Notes: generated from the letters alone by a model not told the origin. A DNA stretch of 64,000 nt from Sphagnum compactum (GCA_965153455.1 OZ234501.1:3038001-3102000), one strand, 5' to 3'; counted from the stretch's first letter, positions 35,068-48,729 are shown. Numbers and translations: made by a program.

Positions 35068-37631
35068 TTAAACACAACCAGAAACAAAGTACAAAGGTGC
35101 AGTAGAACTTGCACTTTCCCTCATTTCTTCTGACAGACACAACATCTGTTCCATCCTGTCTCTATAAGCCTGCCACACCACATGTAAATTGTGAGCTTTG
35201 GAGCTTTGGAGAAACTCTTGCCTCAATTTGGGACGTCTGTAAGTGGGAAAATAAGAATATGACCAAAGTAGAAAATAGTGCAAATCTATCAGCTATAATA
35301 GGGGGGCCACTTTGGTCATTGTGTGGGAGAGATGTGCATTGGCATCCATATTAGGGCTATATTGGTCAGAGCAAGGCAACGTCCATGGATCTGGATCTCT
35401 GGGCCATAATGTGGGTTGATATCCATTCATTTTGCACATGAAGGCTGCAATGGAAAAACCTAAGTGGTAAAGCAATCATCCTGAAAAAAGTTGTTGCTTA
35501 CGTATATATTCAGTGTATCCATTGACTGTGAACACCATTAGCTTTTCTTCTCAGAAGCCTGCATTAGGAATGATCAGACTAGCCTAGCTTCAACTCATTG
35601 CCATCACATAGTCGTTGCCTCTTTTCTGTGGCTACATACTTGCATCTCTCTTGTTCCATGATTGAGCCATGTTTCAGCTTGCAACAGACCTAAACAGTTC
35701 AGAAGTACAGTGCTAGGCACTACATCTCGAATGGGCCGACCTCCCTTAAGAGATAGCAAGCTGAAGAATCAATTGCCAGATAGCCTTTCTCATCCTCTAA
35801 ATCCTATCACTCTCTCCACATGATTACTGAAATTCTCAGCAGGAAATGTAATGCTACAGTCAAATAGAGATGACAAGATTTCACAGCATTTGAGCTGTGT
35901 TCTTTTGAGAAGTATGTCTTCTCCCACTGATTACTGGAGAAGCCCATAGATGTTCTCTCAGCTTCTTTGGTTGACTCTGAATATACCCTGTTTTAACAAG
36001 ATCAAGGACTGGTCCTCCAGTACAACCATGCACCGCATGAGCTCACTTGCATTGCAGTCTTTAAAATTCAAAACAATCTCCAACAGTGATGCCTGTACCA
36101 TCCCCAATCCCCCGGACCCCACCAAAACATGTCAAGGTGTCACTACATCCTGCTCCAGAATTCACATTGCACTGCAACAGCTACATACATTTCTGTCAAA
36201 AAAAATTATCCATGCCCACAGCACATACTCCATCTTTGTCAAGAAGCCACTGGAGCAGCAGGTTCGATGTCACTTCCTCGAAGACTTCGCTGTCATCTGT
36301 CACACTAACATCCAGGTTTTGAATAGCAGAGATGTCTTCTTCAGGTTGGTGTCTTCCTTGCTCCAAGGAATGGAAGAGCATTTCAGGTGCGAGTCCGCAA
36401 TGGAGCATTGTGATGTAGAGCTGAATGTGGACATCTGTCACCTGTATTCAGTATGTTGTCAGATGCTTCCTCACACCTGTGAGAAACCACATGAAATCAG
36501 GAGAAAGCATTCCCCAAAAGAATTGGTAGTTTTACATGCTCCAAGGCAAAGACTAAAAAATGGCAGCCAGGAAGACACAGAGGCTGAATGGTCAGTGAAT
36601 ATACTAGAGGAAAGGCAACTGCCATGAGTAAGGGAAGGGCAGGATCAAGAGGATGATGCCCTAAATGTACAAGAAAGAAAAAATAATGGACAACTGAGAG
36701 AGATGGGAATGCCTGACATGGGGATGGCAGTGAACTTTCACATAATCCCAATCAGACCCTTCAAATCCAGACTGGTGCTTGGCCAACCCTGCTAAGGTCT
36801 TGGCATTCCTGATAGTAGTAGCTATAACTGCTGTGAGGTGAGCTTCCTGGCAGAGGTCAAACCAGTCAATTTCTTGGCCTTGCTGTACACACCAGAAGAT
36901 GTGGCTGTACACCTCTGTCTCTGTCAGTTTTCGGCTTCTCTGTACCACACATCATTCTATTTAGCCCATCTGTTGCTCTCTCTACCTCCCCTTGCATTGC
37001 ACTTGTCTTGGAGCACAATTGTAAGCAATGTGAACTCAAATTACAAGTCTTCAATGAGAGTACAGACACTTACAGAAATTTCTTTGATGGAGAGATGTTT
37101 ATGTTGCCAAAGCTCCCAGATTTCAACAGGGTCACCCAACCTGGTTGAAGTATCTGCACTCAACTGCATTGGATAGACCATGGAACCCTTTTTTCAGCCA
37201 AGAAATCTTACACACAGAACTAGGCAACCTTGAGACATAGCAAACAATGGAAATGATTAGATATTGCATATTACCTGCCCATATATTGCTTGATGATTGC
37301 TCCAACACCCCAAATCTCCAGCATGCTGTCTAAGAATGTTTCTATTCCAAGTCCAATTCCTAATCAAACTTGAAGAGTGAAGCCTTAGGCATATGATAGG
37401 ATCTGTTCCATGCATTCTTACAGCCCTCACAACTTGATACTTCGCCTCAGAGAAGGAACTTGCAGGAGTCCCAAATACAGAATGCCCCAGATCAGATACC
37501 AAGCATGCTGCTTTTGGCATGCTTGAGGTAGACACAGATTTAGTGAGGCACAAACCCATCATCTCATCTTCTTTCACCACGCTGCCGTCCACCTTTTCAT
37601 CACCAAATGCTAGCCACCCAGTCCTCTCTTC
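35068..37631 (-). CDS. Gene with RecQ/WRN-type C-terminal helix-turn-helix region, 5' end unresolved
   Basis: Minus-strand exons inferred: 37,631-37,275, 37,163-37,074, 36,939-36,742, 36,441-36,229 and a last exon 35,236-35,068. The first four join in phase 0. The fused text reads DPVEIWELWQHKHLSIKEIS, then LTETEVYSHIFWCVQQGQEI, DWFDLCQEAHLTAVIATTI, and VTDVHIQLYITMLHCGLAPE. This is the pattern of the helicase helix-turn-helix region (LSI-x-EI, T-x-V-x-HI, IDW, LC-x-EA-x-LT) found at the end of RecQ/WRN-like plant proteins. The last exon (RRPKLRQEFLQSSKAHNLHV to the stop) needs phase 2, so one small exon between 36,229 and 35,236 is missing from this model. The first exon shown (GWLAFGDEKVDG, FGTPASSFSEAKYQ) matches nothing I know. 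No helicase core was found upstream, so the gene may be a tail-only paralogue, be partial, or extend to about 39,000. Confidence 0.5.
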
Positions 37632-39582
37632 CTGATATCACCTAACACTGCAAAACCTGAGCATACACAACACTATGAGGTCATATTTTATGATTTCACA
37701 GTCCCTCCTCTTTCTCTCTTTTGCATCTGCTTGCCGTCGTAGATCAATGAATGTACAACCAGTTCCAGTGAGTGCCCTTAGCCCTCTCTTGCCACATGCA
37801 GAAGAACATGACACCACCATACCTAAGCAGCTGTCTATTTACCGTCAAGGAAAACAGCGTAATTCTGGATGTTTACACTTTCAAAATCTCAGCACACAAA
37901 ACACCATGTTGCTGTGTTCAACAGTTTAGTAATATTTATGTCTGCTTCTTCTCTCGTCCCTGTCAGCTTACTATGCTAAAGTAAAGTAAGTATTTCTCGC
38001 AGACGGTTACTCGAGCACTCTCAGGGACCTGCGCAACTCAGTTTCTTCACCCTCGGGGATCACTGCCTCCTTTCTGGATGTGGACACTTTCAAACCTGAA
38101 CACATAGAAGTTTCATGATGTGATGTTCAACACTCAGGTAGCATTCACATCTTCTTCTTTCTCTGTTTACTGAGTTTTCTCAACATACTATAATCACCCA
38201 ACATTTTCTCGACGATGATCTCTCGAACACTCCGTCCCTAAGGCCCTCCGGATCTTTCTTGTCACATAAAAGAAGAATCAGACGACACCACCGTGTCTGC
38301 CGACAAAAGAAACTATATTTCGTGACCTTCAGGGCTACTGCTGCCTCGTTTCTGCCGATGGATACTTTCTGAGGTGACTGACCCACAGCTTTCTCCTGAG
38401 GACTTGCTAGGTTTCCAAAGTTTGATCAGTACCGATTACAGTTTTTTTACCTTGGATAAACATCTAGCAATCTCCTCAAAGGAATGAAACCCACAACCCA
38501 CTTGCATGGAAGTTATGAGCGTTAAGCACAACAGTGCCCTGAGCATCATCAGTGGTTGAAACATACGAGGTTGAGGAAGAGGAATAAGTTGAGTTCGCTG
38601 GTATGGAGGGTAGTCATAGTACCAATTGATAGATACTGTCCAGATGCATCCCATCCTTCTCAGCATCCGCTCTAGATGACATATCTGAGGACCCGTCGGC
38701 TCATAGCATGCCGTATCGAAGCTCCCTCGTTTTGTCTGATAGACAAGATTCCGCTCCTGCCTTCCACCTCAACTCCAATCCTCTCTTCATCAGCGTGGCC
38801 CTGTTTTCCCGCCCGTCCGTAGGTTGTAGGCGTAATTCCAAGAACCGTGTTGCACCATCTCGTCTGCTTTCTCCTCCGCATGGGATTTGTCTTCTTCTTT
38901 GTGGATAGACAGAAGAGCATGCGGGGATGAGCTGACTGATCGTTGGCAATAGTTTGTGTCCGATCTTGGGACCTCCTCAGAAATGGTGGATGGATGGGCC
39001 TTCCTAAGTCGCCACCCATTTCAGGTAGAGGCGCATTTCGTCAGGTAATCCAAGGGCTTCGACACTAATACGGACTCAGAGGTATTCTGCACCGATGTTT
39101 TCCAGGGGTTGCCTTTGTTAACTCCTTTCCATTGCTCTCATGTTAGGTTTGCAATGTGCAGCTTCAGCGCTCTGTTTCCGGTGCAGATACTCTTTCGCTT
39201 TTCTAGATTGGTGTTAAATCTTTTGAAACCTAGTTGTGATAATGTAATATTGCATTCCTTCATCTGCAAGCAGTTTCAAGTTTTATGGCAGTGGGGACAC
39301 TCATTGCCTAACCAGAACTGGATATGGCATTTAGAGGGGCCTGCCACATGCCTGATTCATAGTGTGTGAAGTAGTCCAACCTAGCAAAATGGGACATTGT
39401 ATTTGAGTAGCACTATCATCTGTTGCCCACAATGATATTCAGCAGAGCTTTCAGAATGAAGTCATGGAGCTGTCTAACTACACATAATGAAGGATTAACG
39501 TTGGAATGAAATCCCATGTTTCCAGTGAATGGGCAAAACCTAAAAATGTTGATAGTGTACAATCTGAGCTTTGCTAGAAGGC
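37632..39582. other. Region upstream of the RecQ-tail gene
   Basis: Minus-strand frames at 38,180-38,386, 38,436-38,666 and 38,672-39,019 might be 5' exons of the gene at 35,068, but I could not join them by splice phase. The segment 37,780-38,420 contains about three diverged copies of one sequence (key words TGGATGTGGACACTTTC, ACACCACC, CTTCTTC), about 200-280 bp apart. The last 500 bp should include the 3' UTR of the LONGIFOLIA-like gene. Confidence 0.4.
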
Positions 39583-42500
39583 TCAGGAAATAAGTACATC
39601 TCTATTCGTGGATGGTGATGGCAGAGGCTTATCTGTGCTCAAGTCAATCAAGTCATGCACAGCTGCTTCCATCACCTCAACAAAAATCATATCATCTAGA
39701 TCCAGACCTAGTTCCCAAATCTCAGTTGAAAAATCAACCCACTTCTCACTCTTGTGAGCAAAGTCCTTCTGAAGAATAGAATACAGAGAATCATCATCTG
39801 GTTGTGAAAAGTGCTTCTCTTGCAACTCCTCCCAAACCTCCTGAACTAGCCGTAGACCTGTCGGCTCTGTTTGAAGACACTGTGAGCCCAATGTCCTTGG
39901 GTTCAAAAATGGGTGAAATTTTCCTGACAGTACTTCATTGATGCTATCAAATAAGACACGTCGGTCAAGGGCCTGTTTTTGGTACACAGTTCGTTGTTCC
40001 CCTGTAAGATATGCATTCTGCTCTCTTGCAGACTCTTGTAACTCCAGTTGCTCCTCTGTTTGATCAAAATAGATGTCACTGATCATTTGCCTCAAATCAG
40101 ACTGCACTGGAGAGATTGATTCTTCTGTGACCCCTGACAAGACCATGATGTGTCTAACATATGCCTTCTCATCATCCTTCATCCTGAGGGGGTGCACTGA
40201 TGGCCACCTAGGTATGGCAGTTGCCAGGTCACTGATGTTCACTGGGACTTGAATTTCAAGCATCTGTTTGTTAAGGTTTGACTCTTGGTCATCCAGGTCA
40301 AGAGCATATGTGAATGCAGGGAGTAAGTCCTTGAGAGGAGAGTCCAAAATCTTGCCAGCCCCTTTATGATTTTTAATCACAGAGGCACATGCTCTTTGTG
40401 AGTTACCTGATGCCAGTGAATCCAATGGCATGTCCATAGCAGTTGCATGATACTCTCCTGCAAGGACACCAAAAGTTCAATCAGAGAACCAATCTCTGAA
40501 AATATGATTAGTCACCAGAGGATCCCTTTCCCTAGGGATCCTAAGTGAGTGCAAACCCTAAAAAGTCTAATCTGAATGTTCATCAGCAGGAAACCAAGAA
40601 CCTGCTGGAAGACATTTCCTTCAACATACCTCTCCTGTTCTACTTCAGTAAACCACAAAGAACCCAAGAAAAGCTTGTTTAGGGAGACCCACTTGCAGCC
40701 CTTGTAAATATGATATCCTGAGCACTTCAAATGTGTAAAATTATACTAAGCGATGAGGTGACAACTATGGGTGCAGTCAGTCTCAGGGAATTATTTTTTA
40801 ATGTAACTCAAAAATGTAACCTGCCATACAGAATCCATTAATGCTGTTGCAATGACTAGCACTGACCTGGAAGGCTGAGAGACTTGGCCTCTGGACTAGG
40901 CTCGTATTCCTCCAGAAAATGGAGATCATCAAGCACAGACACAGGGCTTGGCTGCTCACTACCTTCAGATATCCGCCCACTCTCACCCTGCTGCCTATCA
41001 TCATCAGGCTTTTTCATGGAGGCCCCCCATGGTGTTAACATTTCTAAAGAATTTGTTGAATTGTTTCCAGCCGCCAGTGTCACCTGTGTACTCCCACCCA
41101 TTCCCAGTTCACCATCAGACCACCATCAAACACTTGAAACACTTGGAAAATAGAGAGCATACTAAATCAACTCAATTCTTCATGCAGGTGTCATTTAGGC
41201 GTGTGTGAATACCTCAGCCTGGTGAATGCAACTGATTTCGCATCTTATAACGCCATCTGGATACATCGCATGTCCACTCATAAGGTCCTCATGTCCATCC
41301 AGAGGTTTATCCTGTACCATGCTCGTAGCTTTTACATTGTCAGCGTCTGGGATTGGAAGAGGAGGTGGGTTAACAACCACCAGCTCAGCCACTTGCGTTC
41401 TTTCTAACATTTGATCTGGGCTTTCAGTGTCTACATCTAACAAGGATTCCCTTGTCACAAGCTGATGTTTAAGCAAAAGTTGTTTGGTAGTGACCCCTGA
41501 CTCCACATAGGCACATTGTGAAAAGTTGCATTTATGAAAGGGGCCCCGACCCATCCTTCCAGTCACACGCTTAGGTCGTCGAAGTGCAATCTCTGCAAGA
41601 TTCTTCCCATCTTGAGCCTTGCTCAAGGGCTTATGTGCCACATTTTTCTCTGCAGACTTGGAGACTAACTTTGAATCAGATCTACAATGGGTCAGAATCC
41701 TTCGTGTCACTAGATCAGCACTGGATTGCTCCTTGGACAATTCCCGTAAAGATTGTGACTGCCGTGTCAGCAGAGTACCCTTAGGCTCCTCCCTGTTTGT
41801 CACCAACTTTGGCTGTACTTTTCCACTTATAATGGATCCAAACGTGCTTGTTTTAACAGAGCTTGTATCCTTTGATGCTGCGGGACATGGCTTTGCAACA
41901 GTTGGAGAGACTGACCTAGTGTGTTTGCCACTCGCATTACAAGGGTAAGACTCTCGGCCATCACTAGTCATTCTTGCAGGGGCTGCAATGCCCTTTCTGA
42001 CATTGGTTTGCAATTCTTCTACTCTGCTCCACCCTTTTGTTGGTTTGTGCAACTGGGGCCTTGATGACTTGCAAGGGATGAGACTTTTGCTCTTTCTTAT
42101 ACCTCTGTGAAAAAACAATTTATTCCCAACCCTCATTAGCTGTCCAGAAACCCACACATGAACATTTATCCACCTATACATTTCAGCTACTCTTCCAAAG
42201 GAAGTAGAAGACTATGCAAATCAAGCACAGCTGGATGACTTGACCTCGATGCTAAAATGTTTCCTAACATGTTTACAGAAATGAACAAAAAAGGTTTTGC
42301 AAACAGGGCCCCATGTTTCCGTAGGCCATGTGAGAAATCACTTCAGAAGTTGATGAATAAATTCAAAGATCAGGGGTAGCAGATACCCATAGTTGCTGTG
42401 AACACTGTCTTCCCGTTCTGTCATCACCCGAGGTGCCATTGAGACCGTGAGCTTCCGGGCCATGGTGGATCCCTGAGTGGACACACTTTCCAAATGTTTA

Positions 42501-45170
42501 CCTCGTGAAAAGTGAGGAGATGGTTTTGTACACAATTGTTTTGGAGTTGATTTCCTGGTTGAAGGCTTCATCATGACAACTGAGGCTTCAGCTGCAAGTG
42601 CTTGTCCTGATATTGACAACACCACATCATTTTCACAAAAACTTGTGTTGTCACCTAATTCCGCACTGCACTCATCTTGCACCTTGGTCTCCGGCACAAA
42701 TTTGATGTTTGAAAGCCCATGGTATTCCAAATCCATATACTGCTCTCTAATGGATGTAGCAGGAATCAAAGAGGGGAACTCCTGTGGATCCTGGAATAGT
42801 GATTTCACAAATCCAAATTCTGGTTTGTTGTAATTTGAATTTCCATCAATTGTGTGGACTTGAGGGGTGGGATGTAGGAGACCTTTCATCTGGATAGCTT
42901 CCAGAATCTGTGTCAGTTTTTTCTGTTCTGGAACAGAGTTTGTCAGGTGCAGCTGCTGTAATTGTTGGTCCATGTCACCAAACAGCATTCCTTCACTGAA
43001 GCAATGCACCTGGACCAGATGTTTCAGCACATGAGGCATTCCTTCCAGGTAGTGGTGTTTGGGGGACATGAACAGGCGCTTTGGAGACATGGACGTTTGG
43101 AGTCCATTCTCAAGCTGGTGATGCAAAGAGGAATGATTCTGTTGGTGCTTTGCCAGTGATGACAGTTGATTCCTTACCTGTATCTCTGGGGTACATGAAA
43201 ATGACCTCAAATTCAGATGGGAAGGAAAGCATTTCTGCTGCTCAAACTCTCTGCTGGACTGCTTCAAGTGCTGAATATCATGGGATTCTCTATTGTAGAG
43301 TTTTTCCAGGCTGAAAGAATGAAATTCCTTCTGTAAAAGGGCACCATCTCTGGCAGGGGACCTTCCCAATGGCTTGGAAAGGGGCATATCAGAGCTGGGG
43401 ATATTATCTAGACCCATTAGCCGGGCAACCACACTGGTCACCTGCTGCTTATGTCCCCCTTCCCCATCAATATACAACATGTTCTCTCTACAAGGAGACA
43501 CAGCTGCAGAATTCTCTCTCCTGGGTGAGACATTTGGTGAATTGTCCACAGAGAGATATGAACTATGTTTCACATCATTGAACAGATCACTAACTGGACA
43601 TGAATTTGTCACATCCAACCCCACCTGCAGACTGCTAGATGATATTTGTGGACCAGGTCTTCCATCCACAAACAACCGTGACCCTAGCACTTTGGCATCA
43701 ATGGAAAGCATGGGATGTTCTTCCCCATCAGCAAACCCTCGCATCCTATTCTTCTTTTTCTCCTGTAGCCAGTCCTTTGAGTAGATAAAATCACAGGACT
43801 CCCTGCAGTCAAGGACTGGAGAAGTTGGAAGGCTGCTCTCAACAATATGGTCTCCAGGATCCAGGAGACTGAAAGATCTTGTTGGACTCCAGACAGCCAG
43901 TCGTGAACTATTTTTGCTGTATATCTGAGGACCCTCTTTTAACTCAACTGTCAGCCGAGAAGTTAATTCATCTCTGTCATAAATCAAACTGCTTGAACTT
44001 CCTTCAGACTCACTGCCAAAAGATGTTTCCCCATCACTGTCTTCTCTCAACTGATCATTGGCTAAAAGGGACAGATCTACAGCCAATTCCATGCCTTTGT
44101 CTGCGGAAGCAGGTGCTTCCACAAAATCTTTCAGTGGCCCTGAAGCACCCTTCCACTCAAACAACACTCCTCGAGATTCCTCTGAATTATCAACTGGCAT
44201 TTCTGGCTTTCTTTTAAAAAATGATGCCCTGAACATCCCCTTGAAGTCTCGTGATGACGAAATCTTCTCTGGATCTTCTCTCCACTGAATTCTCCCATCA
44301 GCCAATGCCCTCAATGGCACATGAGAAGGGTCAGGGTTTTTCTGCTGGAAAAGATCATTGTAGGAGTCTGGAAGGGCTCCCCTTCTAGAAGTTGCAGGGG
44401 TATCAATAGTCCAGGGCTCCTCCGTCAAATAGAAAGAAAGACCAGGTCGCATCTTGGAGTCAAGGGAGCTGCAGCCTGAGTTGGGCTTCCGCTGCACAAG
44501 GTGTTGTGGATCCTTCACCAGTAACGATGTTGCCAAAATCACCTGGCTATTGTCAATAACAGCCTTCTGTGGAACTCTGGAAGATTGCACTTGCACCTTG
44601 GGTCCTCCATGCTCATCTAAAGTAGCCCTAATCTGAGCAGACTCCTCTTGAAACTGCAGCAATAACCCCCATGCCACCAGCCGCAGGGCACTGTGAGACA
44701 GTACAATGTTCTATCTACTGCATTGGTGGTTTACATGTGTAATACCAACGTCTGGCAAACACCTTTGAAGCATGCAGAGTTGTTCGGTTGATTTGCACCA
44801 TTTCATATGTATATTTAGAAGATACCATGCAAACAAATTCTCCTTGGATACATGCAAGCAAAACTTTGGCATGTAAACATAAAGGAAAGGGAAAATCACA
44901 ACAATACCAGAGAGGTAGGAATGCAGCTTGGCTCCTGGCCATCTTGGCCTGCTCACCCACACAACATCGAAAACAAACATGATGTAAGTACAAAGCCCTG
45001 TCGTCAAAGGAAACCTGTACAGAACTGGAAGAGAACCAAAGGAGGCATCACAATGGAACAGGCAGAGAGCGAGGGTAACAGAGAAAAATGGAATGACTAC
45101 CACGGTTGCCCCTCTTGGAACCATTCTTGCGGGCCTTGAAGCGGTCCAATATGTGGAAAATTCCTGTCAT
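39583..45170 (-). CDS. LONGIFOLIA / TRM (TON1-recruiting motif) family protein, 6 exons
   Basis: Minus-strand exons 45,170-45,101, 44,948-44,908, 44,653-42,502, 42,102-41,213, 41,083-40,867 and 40,457-39,583 join in phase to about 1,414 residues. N-terminal GAMTGIFHILDRFKARK matches the LNG start region (C-x-GIFQ-x-FD). VVARLMGLDNIPSSD near residue 435 is the VARLMGL motif of DUF3741. SVVMMKPSTRK is the MKP motif. EQPSPVSVLD lies near residue 1,095. Exon 6 is the DUF4378 domain, ending in WELGLDLDDMIFVEVMEAAV, the C-terminal TON1-binding type motif. Family members sit on microtubules, recruit TON1/PP2A and promote polar cell elongation. Exon 2 is a 41-nt micro-exon, supported by exact phase. 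The exon 3/4 junction uses the strong donor CGAG|GTAAAC; alternatives nearby exist. The frame stays open upstream of the ATG for about 30 codons, so an earlier coding exon is possible. Confidence 0.85.
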
Positions 45171-47270
45171 TGCACCGTTTAGCCCAAAATCTGAATGGCA
45201 GGAAAGTGATCCACTCCAGTTTCTTGCACCTACAAGGCCTTGTGTTTGTTATGGGGCATTCCTCCTGTCCATCTCCCACACACATCTCTCTTGCAAACAG
45301 TCGTCCAATGTCACCTACAGCAGAAGCTTGCACATCTGGCCCAGGCCTACATGAACAATGCCATAGTGCCCAATGTGAGGACCTCAAATGGAGTCAAACC
45401 CCAACTTTGGTCCTCTAACCCACACTTCTAGATTAGACATTCATTTTTGTTGGCATGGGCCATGGCACCCATCAAGAGCATCACCAATGCAACCGCATCT
45501 CTGGTTCAAGAACACAAAACCCCATTACTTTCCTCCATTCTCTCCACACATTCAGCTTTGCTCTGCTCAAGGGCACCTACTATGTTGCTTCAGGAGATTC
45601 TTGCTACCAAGATTTCATGAAGCTAAAGAGATGGAAGCGGGAACATTCCAAGATCCCGTCCTGCATTCGTCCAACAGAGGCATGCAACTACCGTATTATC
45701 CGACTAGTCTTAGAACCTGAGAGCTGTTCTGGTCTGCAGCATATTGGTCAGAACATCAGAAATCCAAACCCGTGACAACCATTCTCCATATACAAATTCA
45801 TGGTTTTCGCTGGTAAAACGCACGAAACTTCTTTTAAATCCAAACCAAGCGCCACAGAAAAATTTAGCTGTGAAGCAGTACGTCAGAGCTACTCTCCAAG
45901 TTCCCGGTCAATTTCTCTCGAATAGGTAGCTGCTCCTGACTCTCAACAAGAAAAGAGCCACTGCTTACAGGCATCATGAATTAAAATACATTCAGTTTGC
46001 GAGGCTATGAATTGATTTGTCCTCAACAAACCAACGTGGAGTCGCTCACACAACTTGCGCTCCTAAATTTCCCAAATCGCAGGATGCAAGAGATCATTTG
46101 CGGAATTTGCATGAGACAACAGTCTCCTATTCAAAAACTGACAACTCGACAACTCCACACCTCGCTGGGAAGGATCGAGGGCACTTACCGTCGTCGTGCA
46201 GGGTCTCACACAAAGCGCCGTCTGAATAAACCCAATCTCGTTCAATATCGAGACGAGGAGAGCCATCGAGTAATAACTCACGACACAAAAACTAATCACA
46301 CTTGAATACAACAGACCATCATCCCATTCCCTACTTCTGGCAGCAACAAAAACGACGACAACAACAACAACAACAACACTTTCTCCAGCGTCATTCCACG
46401 TGCATTTCTAGCCTCCTCTCACTCTCTCTGTGTCTCCTCCCTCTCCTCCTCTTACTCCTGTCAGTCATCGTGCCCTGCATACGCATCTTGGTTGTGACAT
46501 AGCGTCACTTGTACGTTGCATCCTTGGGTTGAGACGAATTCTCTCACTTTGTAGTTGAGAGTAGCGTCTCCAACTGATCAAGATCGCTGATGAGAGTTGC
46601 TGAGAATGTAGGTAGTGAAACTTGTGTTCAAAAGCGCAAATCATGGGAAGATGTGGGCATTAATGACAAGGGTGTAATTTTGCTCACTTGCCAAACTAGT
46701 TCTCTTGTTTAACCTCCTTTCCCTGGTGAGTTATTGGAGCCTGCCTGGTTCTTGGCTGTTCGCGCAGCCTTTAAGTTAGCTTAGCTAATAACTGGTGTTA
46801 TAAACGCCTCCTTCAATCCTTCCCAGTAATTAGCTACGCATTCCAAGGGGCGCCTTTCTACTGAAGTAGAGCTAGGGGAGACGAAATCCGGCGGTTCTTG
46901 GATTGGGCTCACGGCATGTGATGATTTGTTCACGGGTGCCCAAAAAAAAAAAAATTGCATACACGCACAACTACCTACCAAGAGTGCTTTTTCTTTCCAT
47001 CTTTGGGCATATTCCTTACCACCACCACTGTTTTATTACCTACTTATTTTCTGTTCCTGAGCCAACCATCCCCGCCCCCCGCCCCCACCTTCCCTCATTG
47101 AGTATTTGCATGCATTCGAGCCGTTCCACAAAAAAAGTCCTCTCCTACCCAATAAATGACATAATGTGTTTGTTTTATGTGTCTTTTAGTAGTCTCTTTC
47201 GTGTCCTGGAAATTCCCATTTCAATTATGTCACCTATGACCAACATAATTATCCACATTTTTCGAATCTA
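45171..47270. other. LONGIFOLIA-like promoter and 5' region
   Basis: This stretch should hold the leader, perhaps leader introns, and the promoter of the minus-strand gene. It contains CT-rich sequence (46,415-46,470), usual in plant leaders. Plus-strand frames at 45,388-45,775 show no domain and are left out. From about 46,900 the sequence becomes AT-rich spacer. Confidence 0.4.
46342..46378 (+). repeat. (CAA)n microsatellite
   Basis: CAACAAAAACGACGA leads into a run of seven CAA units in the presumed 5' region of the LONGIFOLIA-like gene. Confidence 0.8.
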
Positions 47271-48060
47271 GGAGTTCATTCATCTGTTGTCGACGCTACT
47301 GAAACTTTTGCTGATGGATGAAAATCAAAATTTGTCAAATCATGAGTGGATTGACCATTTGTATCAGCCTTTTTTTCTCTCATGGCTATACACAGCGACA
47401 GAGCTGTATTATACATTAAAAAAGTGCTAGAATCAGGTGCTTTTTGAGATTCTTATTGGCCAGAATCATCACATTTCTATACATGATTCAAGTATGTAGC
47501 CAAAAATATTAAAACGATATTTTTCTAAAAATACTTTCCTATTAGTCTTGTAGCTAAGTCTGGCTAAATCTTCCTGTGGATCATTGCCACTTTGGCTACA
47601 AAATTGACCAAAAAAAAACACTGATTTGCACAAACTATAAACCTACTCATGTAACTCTAAAAGGGTACTAAGTCTATAATAGTCTATACCCAACAACTTT
47701 ATATCAAATGTTTTATTTTTGTAATGAATGTTTCGCACCCAAGAAAGGTGACCATTTCATCATTTGGCCAACCTAGGAGCCAGCCAAGTGACTTAACCTG
47801 AGGCCAAAATGAAAATACTAGGTATTGTTGACAGAAGTTATATACATTCTTGGCGGCAGCTTAGTCATACCCACAACCTAATGTTAACCCATAAGAGACT
47901 CTGCTGGGGTGAACCAGCACCTACGCAGGTACCTTCACCTTCTTGAGTCAGGCCTCTTAGTGGCCACATTAAAGCAAGAAATTTTAGATTTGGACTGAGA
48001 GACCCCCTTTTAGTCTAATCATGGGATAATTATAATCTTAGAAGCAGTTCAAATGGGATT

Positions 48061-48306
48061 CTGGGGATTTTAGTGTTTACCATGGTACCTTTGTAGGTGC
48101 TGGTTCAGCCAAGGCTACCAGACTAAGCCCTTTCTACAGTTGGTTTTTGCTTTTGATCAAAGCCTTCTTCAGTTACAATCTTTCTTCTGGGGATTTTAGT
48201 GTTTACCATGGTACCATTGTAGGTGCTGGTTGACCCAAGGCTACTAGACTAAGCCCTTTCTACAGATGGTTTTACTTTTGATCAAAGCCTTCTTCAGTTA
48301 CAATCT
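48061..48306 (+). repeat. Tandem duplication, 126-bp unit, two copies
   Basis: CTGGGGATTTTAGTGTTTAC begins copies at 48,061 and 48,187. Both run through CATGGTACC, TGTAGGTGCTGG, AAGGCTAC, AGCCCTTTCTACAG and CAAAGCCTTCTTCAGTTACA. Only a few differences separate the copies, so the duplication is recent compared with the surroundings. Confidence 0.85.
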
Positions 48307-48729
48307 GGTCCAAATTATTCGTCCACAATTAGGATTACAAAATCATCTGTTGGATTCATAGTTTACAGTTAACACATCCTCAAATCTTTGGTAAAAAATT
48401 TCTACCAAAATCAGGTAAAGGAGGATGAGATAACAAAGCTAAATGAAGCTTTTGTGGGTCCAATTAGGTGCTACTTTAAAGTTAGAATTGAAATGTCACT
48501 CACCAAAAAAGGAATACTGACATGACAATTCACACATGCATCTTCATGTGACACTCACAATGACCAAGTTATGTACTCATTATAACTAGCGTGGCACTCA
48601 AGTGTGAATAGAACTATAGATTCAAGTTTGAACTCTACCCTATTGATAGTGCTCAACGTGAAAAAATTATTTTAAGTTTTAAATTGAATTTCAATGACAA
48701 AAGTGATTCAAAATTCAATATCTCCCCCC

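Noticed and set aside
35950-36627. 225-codon open frame on the plus strand
   Set aside because: It lies opposite exons of the minus-strand RecQ-tail gene, has no domain and has low-complexity polar text. It is best explained as an antisense shadow.
42573-44288. Several plus-strand frames of 65-136 codons
   Set aside because: All are antisense to the large exon of the LONGIFOLIA-like gene.
45388-45775. Two overlapping plus-strand frames of about 110 codons upstream of the LONGIFOLIA-like gene
   Set aside because: No recognisable domain and two competing frames. More likely leader or promoter DNA of the minus-strand gene.
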